Shown here one piece after another: positions 18,464-27,973 of a stretch of DNA of 64,000 nucleotides. The stretch comes from Bacteroides sp. (lineage in GTDB: Bacteria; Bacteroidota; Bacteroidia; Bacteroidales; Bacteroidaceae): assembly GCA_021202275.1 (NCBI GenBank), contig JAJQDI010000005.1:62001-126000 (forward strand). Reading direction: 5' to 3'. The notes beneath the pieces were generated by a model. It was given only the letters and a program-made list of their open reading frames with translations, was not told where the DNA came from and did no database searches. Every line of letters begins with the position of its first letter. Within the stretch, counting starts at the first letter, position 1. The position numbers were made by a program, and so were the translations under genes.

Positions 18464-20502
18464 CACTTCACTGGGCTTCCCGGTTTTACCTGTTTTTCAG
18501 GAGTGAGCACGGCAAGGGTACCATCGGCATTTTCGGCTGAGAGGATCATTCCTTCCGACACGATCCCTCGGAGTTTGCGGGGTGGCAGGTTGGCGATGAA
18601 GCATACCTGTTTGCCTACCAATTCTTCGGGAGTATAGTATAAAGCTATACCCGATACGATGGTACGTGTTTCCAGTCCGTCCTCTATCTTAAATTGCAGC
18701 AACTTGTCTGCTTTCGGTACTTTCTGACACTCCACTACGGTACCTACCCGGATATCCAGCTTGAGGAAGTCTTCGAAGTCGATGTTTTCCCGGATCGGAT
18801 GAGCTTTGTATTCTGCTTCGTCATTGGCCTTTTTCGTATCCTGTAGCTTTTGTATCTGAGCCTCAATGGTAGCATCTTCGATCTTTTCGAAAAGCAACTC
18901 CGCCTTGTTGAGCTGATGTCCTGTCAGAAGCAGGTCCGTATGTCCCAACTGTGCCCAGTCGAACGCCGTCATTCCCAGCATGTCGCGCAACTTCTGTGAA
19001 CTGAAAGGCAGGAAAGGTTCGAAAGCAATCGCCAGATTGGCTACTAACTGCAGGCTGATGTTAAGTATTGTGCCTACACGCTCCATATCTGTTTTGGCCA
19101 GTTTCCACGGTTCGGTATCTGCCAGGTATTTGTTGCCGATACGAGCGAGGTTCATCGCCTCTTTCTGTGCGTCACGGAATTTGAATACATCCAGCAGTTT
19201 CTCTACCTCGGTTTTTACATCCGCAAACTCGTGAAGGGTTTCCCGGTCGTAGTCGGTCAGTGCTCCGGCAGCAGGAACTTTCCCATCAAAATACTTATGA
19301 GTAAGCACAAGGGCGCGGTTCACGAAATTGCCATACACAGCCACCAGTTCGTTGTTGTTGCGTGCCTGGAAGTCGCGCCAGGTAAAGTCATTGTCTTTGG
19401 TTTCCGGAGCATTGGCGGTAAGTACATAGCGCAATACATCCTGCTTGCCTGGGAACTCTTCCAGGTACTCGTGCAGCCACACTGCCCAGTTGCGGGAGGT
19501 AGAGATCTTTTCTCCCTCCAGGTTGAGGAATTCGTTGCTGGGTACATTGTCCGGTAATATATAGCTGCCTTCCGCCTTCAGCATGGCAGGGAATACGATG
19601 CAGTGGAACACAATGTTATCTTTTCCGATAAAATGGATCAGACGTGATTCGGGATCTTTCCACCAGGTCTCCCAGGTGTCCGGCAACAGTTCTTTGGTGT
19701 TAGAAATGTATCCGATGGGTGCGTCGAACCACACATACAATACTTTTCCTTCCGCTCCTTCTACCGGCACAGGGATGCCCCAATCGAGATCACGGCTCAC
19801 AGCACGGGGTTGCAAACCCATATCGAGCCAGCTTTTGCACTGACCATAGACATTGGGACGCCACTCCTTATGATCTTCCAGGATCCACTGACGCAGCCAC
19901 GACTCGTGCTGGTCAAGCGGGAGATACCAGTGTTTGGTCTCTTTCCGCACAGGCTGGCTTCCGCTGATCGCACTCTTGGGGTTGATCAGATCGGTAGGTG
20001 AAAGCGAAGTCCCGCACTTTTCACACTGGTCGCCATATGCTCCTTCTGAATGGCAATGCGGACACTCACCGGTGATGTAACGGTCTGCCAGGAATTGGTG
20101 TGCCTCTTCGTCGTAATATTGTTCGGAAATACGTTCGATAAACTCTCCCTTATCATATAATTTACGGAAAAAGTCAGAGGCCACTTCGTGGTGTGTCTTT
20201 GAAGTTGTACGGCTATAAATATCAAAAGAAATACCGAAATCCGCGAAAGATTGCTTGATGAGTGTGTGATAGCGGTCTACCACATCCTGTGGAGTAATGC
20301 CTTCTTTCCTGGCACGGATGGTAATAGGCACCCCGTGCTCGTCCGACCCGCCGATGAAGAGTACTTCCTCTTTCCGGAGGCGCAGGTAGCGGACATAAAT
20401 GTCGGCAGGCACATATACCCCTGCCAGATGGCCTATATGTACAGGACCGTTGGCATACGGAAGTGCCGAGGTGACGGTAGTCCTTTTGAATTTCTTTTCC
20501 AT
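18463..20502 (-). CDS. metG: methionyl-tRNA synthetase
   Basis: Class I aminoacyl-tRNA synthetase of 679 residues that charges tRNA-Met. The Rossmann half starts [21 protein letters not shown] with the HIGH motif. The zinc-binding insert has [17 protein letters not shown]. The KMSKS loop is KISTSRNW, a usual variant in Bacteroidota. The anticodon-binding helices follow, and residues about 575-679 form a C-terminal EMAP-like tRNA-binding domain ([21 protein letters not shown]). I start at 20502 ([11 protein letters not shown]) rather than the longer ORF at 20547, because the -7 element at 20545-20552 overlaps that longer start. Single-gene unit. Confidence 0.97.
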   Translation of the reverse strand: MEKKFKRTTVTSALPYANGPVHIGHLAGVYVPADIYVRYLRLRKEEVLFIGGSDEHGVPITIRARKEGITPQDVVDRYHTLIKQSFADFGISFDIYSRTTSKTHHEVASDFFRKLYDKGEFIERISEQYYDEEAHQFLADRYITGECPHCHSEGAYGDQCEKCGTSLSPTDLINPKSAISGSQPVRKETKHWYLPLDQHESWLRQWILEDHKEWRPNVYGQCKSWLDMGLQPRAVSRDLDWGIPVPVEGAEGKVLYVWFDAPIGYISNTKELLPDTWETWWKDPESRLIHFIGKDNIVFHCIVFPAMLKAEGSYILPDNVPSNEFLNLEGEKISTSRNWAVWLHEYLEEFPGKQDVLRYVLTANAPETKDNDFTWRDFQARNNNELVAVYGNFVNRALVLTHKYFDGKVPAAGALTDYDRETLHEFADVKTEVEKLLDVFKFRDAQKEAMNLARIGNKYLADTEPWKLAKTDMERVGTILNISLQLVANLAIAFEPFLPFSSQKLRDMLGMTAFDWAQLGHTDLLLTGHQLNKAELLFEKIEDATIEAQIQKLQDTKKANDEAEYKAHPIRENIDFEDFLKLDIRVGTVVECQKVPKADKLLQFKIEDGLETRTIVSGIALYYTPEELVGKQVCFIANLPPRKLRGIVSEGMILSAENADGTLAVLTPEKQVKPGSPVK

Positions 20503-20544
20503 TGTATCGTAAGTATGTTTGTTAGATGCTTTTATAAGAAGGTA

Positions 20545-20552
20545 CAAAGATA
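20545..20552 (-). promoter_or_regulatory. -7 element for metG
   Basis: Minus-strand TATCTTTG, exact TAnnTTTG match 42 bp before the chosen ATG. Confidence 0.55.
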
Positions 20553-21825
20553 GCTACTTTTTCTATATTTTAGGTAATAGATGGAGTAGCAAGTGTTGTG
20601 CTGTAGCCGAATGAAAGATCGGGACAGAGTTGTGAAACAGTCATTCCTGGGAAAAGCAGATTAGTTATCTGTTGGTTTCCTCTTTTTAGGGATTGCCGGA
20701 TGTTGCCGGAGTTTATGGGGTATTTACGGAAAGTAAATCAAACCGTGGTATATAATCATTTTGTCAATTCTGACGAATTGTATTTTATAATGCCGGAGAA
20801 TTCGTTATTTCTCAGCCTAAAGTTCCTTTCAGAATAGTCGATTTTTCAGGGAGTAGCTTTGTTCGTTTTGTTATGTAATTATTAGGTATGGGTTTTTTTT
20901 GACTTTGAAAGCATCAAATTTGTATTGATTTTTATGTTTGTATTTCTGCTATGGTATCATTCTGTTGTTTTAAAAATTTCATTGGATTACTTCTGAAAAA
21001 TTGAAAAACTCTTTTTGGGGAAATAATAAATGGCTTTTTTTCGTTCTGTATACGGAGCGAATCGTTTTTCAAGGTGAAAACTCCATTTTCACTACCGGAA
21101 AACAGTAGTTAGACTGCCAGTTATCCTTACCGGTAGCAGTGTTTAGAATGCTACAAAGCAGGGTCTTTTTTTGATTTCGGTCATTTTTTTATGTTGGAAG
21201 AGCTTTTTTGGAAAATAAGGTTGTTAGTTAATTTATTAAAAAAGAAGTAATTTGTCAGGTATTACTTTGATTTTATAATTATATGTATGTTTCCTGACGC
21301 AACTTTACCGGTTCAGAAACCGTCTGAACTTTATTCCGTATACAATGTATGTAAGCTATTTTGACCCCACATGGATCGGGATAAATAAGTATTCATCAAT
21401 GAATTGTATATATACCCCTGTATGGGTTTGAATACAGGTGATATACTATTTATCTATAAACTCATTCACCACATATGTTTCTATCACTTCGTCTACAGAA
21501 GTAGATAGCGTGGGTCTGTGCGGTTTACGTCCAACAAAAATTATATATCCATTCTCATTCGGTGTGATGAGACGCACATAGGAAAGTGCAAATAGGTAGA
21601 TGTAAATATATATCTACAGGGGAATGATACTATATATTTTCAATCGTAAATCTCCCCGCGTCTCTACAGGGTAGCGGAGGAGTACATACAATGAATCATG
21701 AATTTCTACTGAAGACTGAGACCAGTATATCTTTTCTATTCGATATATTCTGACAATACGGTATTCTTGTAGGCTATAGACAACTAAATTCAGGATCAAT
21801 TGTTGACTTTTTGTATGTAAAAAGT

Positions 21826-21833
21826 TATATTTG
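21826..21833 (+). promoter_or_regulatory. -33/-7 promoter of the acyl-CoA synthetase gene
   Basis: TATATTTG with a TTG at 21803-21805, 20 bp upstream, as expected for the Bacteroidetes primary sigma factor. The ATG is 28 bp downstream. Confidence 0.65.
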
Positions 21834-21861
21834 TGAAGTAAATGTATAAATACATAAAACT

Positions 21862-23922
21862 ATGATCACTCCTCAACTCCTTTGCCCGGAGAGTATCGTT
21901 GTCGTAGGTGCTTCCAACAATGTACATAAACCCGGAGGTGCCATTTTGAGAAATTTGTTGTCTGGAAATTATCAGGGCGAACTGCGTGTGGTGAATCCCC
22001 GTGAACAGGAAGTGCAGGGGGTAACCTCCTACCCGGATCTGTCGGCACTCCCTCCTACCGATCTGGCTATTCTTGCCATTGCGGCTCCTCTGTGTGCAGA
22101 GGCTGTAGAACGGTTGGCCGCGGAGAAAGGAACACGTGCGTTTATTATTCTGTCTGCGGGTTTTGGCGAAGAGACACCGGAAGGGGCAGAAATGGAAGAT
22201 CGTATTTTGCAGATAGTGAATCATTACGGGGTTTCGCTGATCGGTCCGAACTGCATCGGATTGCTCAATCATTGCCACCACAGTGTCTTTACCCAGCCTA
22301 TCCCGGAGCTCGACAGGAAAGGAGTAGACCTGATCTCAAGTTCAGGAGCCACGGCAGTATTTATTCTGGAGTCGGCCGTGACCAAAGGACTGCGTTTCAA
22401 TTCGGTCTGGTCGGTGGGGAATGCCCGGCAGATCGGCGTGGAAGAGGTACTTGAATATATGGATGAGAACTTTGTGGAAGGAGAAGATTCGGATATCAAA
22501 CTGCTTTATATGGAAAGTATACACGATCCGGATAAATTGCTGTTTCATGCCTCCTCGCTGATCCGTAAAGGGTGTCGGGTCGCCGCGATCAAATCAGGTA
22601 GTTCAGAGAGTGGTAGTCTGGCAGCTTCTTCGCATACCGGTGCGATTGCCAGTTCAGACTCAGCAGTAGAGGCGTTGTTCCGCAAAGCCGGGATCATCCG
22701 TTGCCATTCACGGGAAGAACTGACCACGGTGGGAGCGGTGTTTACGCTACCTGAGCTGAAGGGCCGTAATTTTGCTATCGTCACTCACGCGGGAGGTCCG
22801 GGAGTGATGCTTACCGACGCGCTGAGTAAAGGTGGACTGAAAGTCCCTCATCTGGAAGGACCGGTTGCGGATGAACTGAAACAGCTGTTGCTGCCCGGTG
22901 CTTCCGTAGGTAATCCCATAGATATTCTGGCCACCGGTACTCCCGGGCACCTGGAGGTGGCTATTGATTTCTGTGAAAACCGGTTTGATCAGATAGACGC
23001 GATCCTGGTGATCTTCGGGACTCCGGGACTGGTGACCATGTTTGAAGCATATGAGGTACTGCATCGTAAGATGCTTACCTGTCGCAAACCTCTTTTTCCG
23101 GTGCTTCCTTCTATCCATACGGCCGGTGAAGAGGTAGATGTCTTCCTAAAAAAAGGACATGTGAACTTTGCCGATGAAGTTACACTGGGTACTGCCATTT
23201 CACGGATTGTCAATGCTCCCCGGCCTGCCACTCATGAAATAGAATTGTTTGGAGTGGATGTACCCGGGATACGCCGTATCATAGACTCTATACCCGTTGG
23301 CGGTTATCTTCCTCCACAGCAGGTTCAGCTGCTTTTGAAGGCCGCCGGTATTCCGTTGGTAGAAGAACGCGTCTCGGCACAAAAAGAAGATCTGTTGGCG
23401 TTTGTAAAGGAGTGCGGTTTTCCGGTAGTAGCTAAAGTCGTAGGTCCGCTGCACAAGACCAATGTAGGAGGGGTATCGCTTCATATCCGCAATGAGGAAC
23501 ATCTGTGTATGGAATTTGAGCGTATGATGCATATTCCTGAGGCTATGGCTGTGATGGTGCAGCCCATGTTGCAGGGCACAGAACTGTTTATCGGAGCTAA
23601 ATACGAAGAGCGTTTCGGGCATGTGGTCTTATGTGGATTGGGAGGCATCTTTGTAGAGATCCTGCAGGATCTCTCTTCCGGGCTGGCTCCTTTGAGCTAT
23701 GCGGAGGCATATTCGATGATACGGTCTTTGAAAGCCTATAAGATCATCCGGGGAATACGTGGACAGAAAAGTGTGAATGAAGATAAATTCGCGGAGATCA
23801 TTGTGCGGCTTTCTACGCTGCTCCGTTTTGCCACAGAGATCAAGGAAATGGATATAAATCCTTTGTTAGGTACAGAGGAAGAAGTGATAGCGGTAGATGC
23901 ACGTATCCGGATAGAGAAATAA
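21862..23922 (+). CDS. ADP-forming acetate--CoA ligase (acyl-CoA synthetase), fused alpha-beta
   Basis: A 686-residue fused NDP-forming acyl-CoA synthetase converting acyl-CoA + ADP + Pi to acid + ATP + CoA, a substrate-level phosphorylation route in fermenters. The CoA-binding domain (about 5-130) opens PESIVVVGASNNVHKPGG. The succinyl-CoA-ligase-like domain has IGPNCIGLLN and the phosphohistidine region AASSHTGAIASSD. The C-terminal ATP-grasp part (about 470-686) has GFPVVAKVVGPLHKTNVGGV and EMDINPLLG. Complete and single-gene, with its own consensus promoter. Whether acetyl-CoA or a branched or aryl acyl-CoA is the true substrate is not visible. Confidence 0.92.
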   Translation: MITPQLLCPESIVVVGASNNVHKPGGAILRNLLSGNYQGELRVVNPREQEVQGVTSYPDLSALPPTDLAILAIAAPLCAEAVERLAAEKGTRAFIILSAGFGEETPEGAEMEDRILQIVNHYGVSLIGPNCIGLLNHCHHSVFTQPIPELDRKGVDLISSSGATAVFILESAVTKGLRFNSVWSVGNARQIGVEEVLEYMDENFVEGEDSDIKLLYMESIHDPDKLLFHASSLIRKGCRVAAIKSGSSESGSLAASSHTGAIASSDSAVEALFRKAGIIRCHSREELTTVGAVFTLPELKGRNFAIVTHAGGPGVMLTDALSKGGLKVPHLEGPVADELKQLLLPGASVGNPIDILATGTPGHLEVAIDFCENRFDQIDAILVIFGTPGLVTMFEAYEVLHRKMLTCRKPLFPVLPSIHTAGEEVDVFLKKGHVNFADEVTLGTAISRIVNAPRPATHEIELFGVDVPGIRRIIDSIPVGGYLPPQQVQLLLKAAGIPLVEERVSAQKEDLLAFVKECGFPVVAKVVGPLHKTNVGGVSLHIRNEEHLCMEFERMMHIPEAMAVMVQPMLQGTELFIGAKYEERFGHVVLCGLGGIFVEILQDLSSGLAPLSYAEAYSMIRSLKAYKIIRGIRGQKSVNEDKFAEIIVRLSTLLRFATEIKEMDINPLLGTEEEVIAVDARIRIEK

Positions 23923-24106
23923 AAGTTTTGAAAAAAGTACGATTGTGACGCAATATTTCTGTAAAGAGCGCATTTATTGTAAATAAAAAGGTTTATCCCG
24001 GTTCCCTCATGGGGAAATTGAACTTTTATGGATGAATAATTGTTCTAAAAATAAAATTTTTTTAATCCATGCCGATCCGGATGGACGAATTCATTCTGGG
24101 AATACA

Positions 24107-24114
24107 TAGTTTTG
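24107..24114 (+). promoter_or_regulatory. -7 element for the rSAM-associated lipoprotein
   Basis: TAGTTTTG, an exact TAnnTTTG match 48 bp before the ATG at 24163. No good -33 element. Confidence 0.45.
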
Positions 24115-24162
24115 TGTAGTGCTTTGACAACAGAAAGATAACCCTGATGTGCACAATTTGGT

Positions 24163-24624
24163 ATGATAATAGGTAGAAAAAGAAGGTTGGGTTTTATCAA
24201 CCGCGTTTTGTCGATGATCTTGACTCTTCTGGGATTTACTTCTTGTGAAAGTGAACAGCCCACGGAATATGGAGTCCCTCATGCCCGGTATGAAGTGAAA
24301 GGGACTGTTCTGGATGCCGAAGGAAGTGTGGTATCCGGATTGGGGGTCGTTGTTGCTGATGATTATCCGGTGTCAGCCTCCGCTTTTGAAGCGAGGGGTG
24401 AAGAGATTGTATATACAGATGTGAACGGAGAATTCATTGTGATCCGGGAAAGCTCATTCAATAGATTCCGTATGTATCTTTTGCCAAAGAAGGAGATTTC
24501 TTCGACTTACGAACCGATAGATTCTGTAGATATAGACTTCCGGGGTATTTCTCCGGAAGGGGGTAAAGGTTGGTACAAAGGAAGTGCCTCACAGCATATA
24601 CAGATACAGTTAAAAGGCAATTAA
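24163..24624 (+). CDS. radical SAM-associated putative lipoprotein
   Basis: A 153-residue predicted lipoprotein that I recognise as the lipoprotein partner of the Bacteroidota rSAM/lipoprotein system (TIGR04134-type). The basic leader MIIGRKRRLGFINRVLS and the hydrophobic ILTLLGFTSCESE end in the acylated Cys near residue 28. The family hallmark YGVPHARYEVKGTVLDAEG follows, then a CarboxypepD-regulatory-like beta domain with a YTDVNGEF turn. The gene is followed 304 bp later by the radical SAM enzyme. Family knowledge: the two genes recur together, which implies the enzyme acts on the lipoprotein or its pathway; no product has been identified as far as I know. Confidence 0.85.
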   Translation: MIIGRKRRLGFINRVLSMILTLLGFTSCESEQPTEYGVPHARYEVKGTVLDAEGSVVSGLGVVVADDYPVSASAFEARGEEIVYTDVNGEFIVIRESSFNRFRMYLLPKKEISSTYEPIDSVDIDFRGISPEGGKGWYKGSASQHIQIQLKGN

Positions 24625-24928
24625 TGGTTCTATTGTATAGCGGGCCTGTCTGCGCCGGTGATCGGGATGAAAAACATACAGCTCCTGTAGCCGGAAATTG
24701 TTTCTTTTCTGTCTGCTTTTGACCGGGAAGGATGGCTGGTCAGGCTGTATATATAGGGAAAAATTCTTTCCGCATTGAACATACGATACTATATGATTCT
24801 CAGATTCTCTGAATAAAAATCGGTTCAGAAGGTGAAGCTACCCCTTTCTTTTGACTTTTCAGGAGGAAGAGAGTGGTTTATTTTTTATGGAAGAGACAGA
24901 GCTTAGTAACATGTAAAAAGAAATAAGT
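24625..24928. other. 304-bp gap between lipoprotein and rSAM genes
   Basis: No convincing gene. It contains very short frames (for example ATG at 24667, 7 codons; ATG at 24731, 26 codons) with no family resemblance. No -7 consensus was found, so the radical SAM gene may depend on the upstream promoter at 24107. Confidence 0.4.
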
Positions 24929-25999
24929 ATGGGTGAATTATCTGTGCGTAAGCGTCTGGCGTTAGAAATTGCGCGTAAGGTCTTTCATAATCAGAAGGAA
25001 CTTCATCCATTGCGCAGTCTGTTCTGGGAATGTACACTGCGTTGTAATCTTCATTGCAAGCACTGTGGTAGTGATTGCCGGCAGTCATCCACTGTAAAAG
25101 ATATGCCGGCGGAAGATTTTCTACGGGTTGTGGATTCTCTGCTTCCTCATGTAAACCCTCATGACATGAATGTGATTCTGACCGGAGGTGAGCCTTTGGT
25201 ACGGAAGGATATCGAGAAGATCGGTCTTGAACTCTATAGACGTGAGATTCCCTGGGGTATCGTTTCCAATGGCCGGTTGCTCGATCGCAAGAGGCTGGAT
25301 CGTTTGTTGGCGGCCGGTATTCATTCCATGACCATTAGTCTGGATGGGTTTGAAGAAGAGCATAACTGGATGAGAGGACATCCGGATAGCTATGGAAAAG
25401 CCCTTGAAGCTATAAAAATGTTGGTGCATGAACCGGAGATCGTGTGGGACGTGGTTACGTGTGTGAACCGTAAGAACTACCCCCGCCTCTCTGAGTTCCG
25501 GGATTATCTGTTTCGGATGGGTGTCAGGAACTGGAGGGTATTTACTATATTTCCTTTGGGTAGGGCGGCGCAATATCCCGAATTTCAACTCTCCGGTGAA
25601 GAATTTAACGGTTTGCTTGAGTTTGTGAAAGAGGTGCGGCGGCAGAAACAGATGAAATTGAGCTATGGTTGTGAAGGCTTCCTGGGTCGATACGAAGGAG
25701 AAGTGCGGGATAACCTCTATCATTGTAGCGCGGGAGTGACTGTCGCTTCTGTTCTGGCAGACGGTTCCATTTCCGCCTGTCCCAGCATACGCAGCAATTT
25801 TCATCAGGGGAGTATTTATACAGACCATTTTATAGATGTCTGGAACCAGCGTTTCGTCAAATTCAGAAACCGCGAATGGGCCCGTCAGGGAGTCTGTGGC
25901 GAGTGTGAATTTTTCCGTTACTGTGAAGGAAACGGCATACACCTGCGGGATGAACAAGGGGAATTGCTGGTTTGTCATTACAAGCGGCTAAAAACATGA
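24929..25999 (+). CDS. radical SAM/SPASM enzyme of the rSAM/lipoprotein system
   Basis: A 356-residue radical SAM enzyme of the TIGR04133 type. CTLRCNLHCKHC near residues 32-43 contains the C-x3-C-x2-C that binds the 4Fe-4S cluster used to cleave SAM. VILTGGEPL is the GGE SAM-binding motif. The C-terminal SPASM domain has CSAGVTVASVLADGSISACP and VCGECEFFRYCEGNG, enough Cys for auxiliary clusters as in peptide-modifying enzymes. It follows the rSAM-associated lipoprotein. Such SPASM enzymes usually modify peptides or proteins, so the lipoprotein is a natural candidate substrate; that is inference. The start at 24929 (MGELSVRKRL) matches the family's N-terminus. Confidence 0.9.
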   Translation: MGELSVRKRLALEIARKVFHNQKELHPLRSLFWECTLRCNLHCKHCGSDCRQSSTVKDMPAEDFLRVVDSLLPHVNPHDMNVILTGGEPLVRKDIEKIGLELYRREIPWGIVSNGRLLDRKRLDRLLAAGIHSMTISLDGFEEEHNWMRGHPDSYGKALEAIKMLVHEPEIVWDVVTCVNRKNYPRLSEFRDYLFRMGVRNWRVFTIFPLGRAAQYPEFQLSGEEFNGLLEFVKEVRRQKQMKLSYGCEGFLGRYEGEVRDNLYHCSAGVTVASVLADGSISACPSIRSNFHQGSIYTDHFIDVWNQRFVKFRNREWARQGVCGECEFFRYCEGNGIHLRDEQGELLVCHYKRLKT

Positions 26000-26330
26000 T
26001 ATTTACGGATTTACGATTGAATAGACTTAAGAATTATAAATTTGGAGTAGTATGTTATAAGTTTTAGGTTGTGGATTCTTTTTATCTTTTTCTTTCTGGA
26101 TGGTACTTAAAACTTATAAGACAGAACTTCGATAGGCAAACATACGGAACACACGGCGTGCGTATTCACGGCATACGTCCAATTCAGGAGTGTGCATTTC
26201 CACGTTATACATTCATCCAAACAGTGTGTTTCCGGATGGTGCAATTCCCATGCGACAGTATGGTATGTTTCATCCGATCAGGTGTAGCCAGGAGCTGTTT
26301 TGTTTGAACATAAACAAGTCTTGATCTTCC
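26000..26330. other. 331-bp convergent intergenic region with inverted repeat
   Basis: Lies between the stops of the rSAM and yifB genes. A perfect 12-bp inverted repeat, TTATAAGTTTTA (26055-26066) and TAAAACTTATAA (26108-26119), is separated by 41 bp. A copy of the ATTTACGATT word is at about 26008-26020. No gene seen. Confidence 0.5.
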
Positions 26331-27866
26331 TTATATCCAGCTCTCTCTGTCCAGATTCCGGTATCCGATCGCTTCCGCCAGATGAGAAGATTGAATATCG
26401 CTGGAACTTTCGAGATCGGCGATGGTACGTGCTACTTTCAGTATACGGTCGTAGGCCCGAGCCGATAGTCCGAAGCGGGTCATGGCAGTTTTCAGTAAGG
26501 ATAGTCCTTTCTTATCGGGTTGCGCATACGTAGCAATCAGTTTGGGAGTCATTTGCGCGTTTGTATGTATACCTGGGCAGGATGTGAATCGTTTTTCCTG
26601 TATTTCCCTGGCATGTACTACTCTTTCTCGTATGTACCGACTGGATTCCGATGAAGATCTTTCGGAAATCTTTTCAAACGGCACCGGTACGATCTCGATC
26701 TGAAGATCGATCCGGTCCAGCAAAGGACCCGAGATGCGGTTGAGATATTTTTGTACCTGTCCCGGACTGCATACGCAAGGTTTGGTCGGATGGTTGTAGT
26801 AACCACACGGACAGGGATTCATGGAAGCAACCAACATAAATCCGGCAGGATACTCCACTGTAGACCGGACACGGGAGATTGTGATCTTGCGGTCTTCCAG
26901 CGGTTGGCGTAGGACCTCCAGGGCAGTGCGGTTGTATTCCGGCAGCTCATCTAAGAATAAGACTCCATTGTGTGCCAGGCTGATCTCTCCCGGCTGTGGA
27001 TAATTGCCTCCTCCCACCAATGCTATCTGGGATACCGTATGATGCGGGTCGCGGAAAGGGCGATGGGTGATGAGTGAAGTATGGCGGTCCAGCAGTCCCG
27101 CTACCGAATGTATTTTTGTAGTTTCCAGGCTCTCTGCGAGTGACAGCGGGGGCAAGATAGAAGGAAGGCGTTTGGCCATCATGGACTTCCCACTGCCAGG
27201 TGCGCCGATCATAAGCAGATTGTGACCTCCCGCGGCAGCCACTTCTACTGCACGTTTTACACTTTCCTGGCCTTTGACATCTGCGAAATCGAACAGCGAT
27301 TCTTTTTGTTCTCTTTGAAACTCTTCCCGGGTATGTACAACGGTGGGTTGCGGGTGACTTTCTGAATTGAAAAACCCGATGACCTCTTTCAGGGAATCCA
27401 TTCCGTAGACAGTCAGGTTGTTCACTACAGCCGCTTCCCGTGCGTTCTGACGGGGGAGAATCATGCCTTGAAATCCTGTTTCCCGCGCTTTGATGGCCAT
27501 GGGCAAAGCCCCTTTTATCGGTTGTAAGGTTCCGTCCAGGCTCAGTTCGCCCATGATCAGGTAGTGTGGCAATTTATCGGCGGATATCACTTCACCGGCT
27601 GCCAGTATCCCTATGGCTAAGGGAAGATCATAGGCAGCTCCTTCCTTGCGGATGTCCGCTGGAGCCATGTTGATCACCAGGTTACTGGTCGGGATCTTGT
27701 AGCCGTTTACCTGTAGGGCCGAAAGGATACGCTGATGGCTTTCTCTGACGGCAGAGTCGGGTAGCCCCACCATGTAGAACATACATCCCCGGGAGCTGTT
27801 TACTTCGATGGTGATCAGGATCGCGTCAATACCGTGTACTGCCGCTCCGAATGTTTTGACGAGCAT
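26331..27866 (-). CDS. YifB/ComM family Mg-chelatase-like AAA+ ATPase
   Basis: A 511-residue AAA+ ATPase of the YifB/ComM family; in naturally transformable bacteria ComM aids branch migration during DNA uptake, and in others the role is unclear. The N-terminal ChlI domain (about 20-140) has EVNSSRGCMFYMVGLPDSAV. The AAA core has the Walker A loop GAPGSGKSMMAKRLP and Walker B VLFLDELPEYNR. A zinc-binding pair region CPCGYYNHPTKPCVCSP follows, typical of the family. The C-terminal Mg-chelatase helix ends near NLDRESW. I chose the start at 27866 (MLVKTFGAAVHGID) because family members begin this way. Apparently monocistronic. Confidence 0.92.
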   Translation of the reverse strand: MLVKTFGAAVHGIDAILITIEVNSSRGCMFYMVGLPDSAVRESHQRILSALQVNGYKIPTSNLVINMAPADIRKEGAAYDLPLAIGILAAGEVISADKLPHYLIMGELSLDGTLQPIKGALPMAIKARETGFQGMILPRQNAREAAVVNNLTVYGMDSLKEVIGFFNSESHPQPTVVHTREEFQREQKESLFDFADVKGQESVKRAVEVAAAGGHNLLMIGAPGSGKSMMAKRLPSILPPLSLAESLETTKIHSVAGLLDRHTSLITHRPFRDPHHTVSQIALVGGGNYPQPGEISLAHNGVLFLDELPEYNRTALEVLRQPLEDRKITISRVRSTVEYPAGFMLVASMNPCPCGYYNHPTKPCVCSPGQVQKYLNRISGPLLDRIDLQIEIVPVPFEKISERSSSESSRYIRERVVHAREIQEKRFTSCPGIHTNAQMTPKLIATYAQPDKKGLSLLKTAMTRFGLSARAYDRILKVARTIADLESSSDIQSSHLAEAIGYRNLDRESWI

Positions 27867-27973
27867 ATCGTGTATGAGTAAAGGTTTTTCGGTTAAAAAA
27901 CAGGTCTGAACCAATGGTCGACGAAGTCAATAAAGAAACGTAAGACCTATCAGGCTCTGGAGCTCACTTGCAA

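Larger units (their letters stand above)
20503..21861. other. 1.36-kb gene-free, AT-rich region
   Basis: No reading frame here looks coding on either strand. It holds the metG promoter at one end and the acyl-CoA synthetase promoter at the other. In between are a lone -7-like TATGTTTG at 20933-20940, a CTACCGG / CCGGTAG inverted repeat (21093-21099, 21130-21136), a 7-bp stem at 21417-21438 and one copy of the AATCGTAAATC repeat word near 21642. It could be a decayed gene or an unrecognised RNA locus; I see no proof of either. Confidence 0.5.

Noticed and set aside
20993-21160. Structured RNA from the CTACCGG / CCGGTAG dyad
   Set aside because: A single 7-bp dyad with 30-bp spacing and no clear promoter or terminator is not enough to call an RNA gene.
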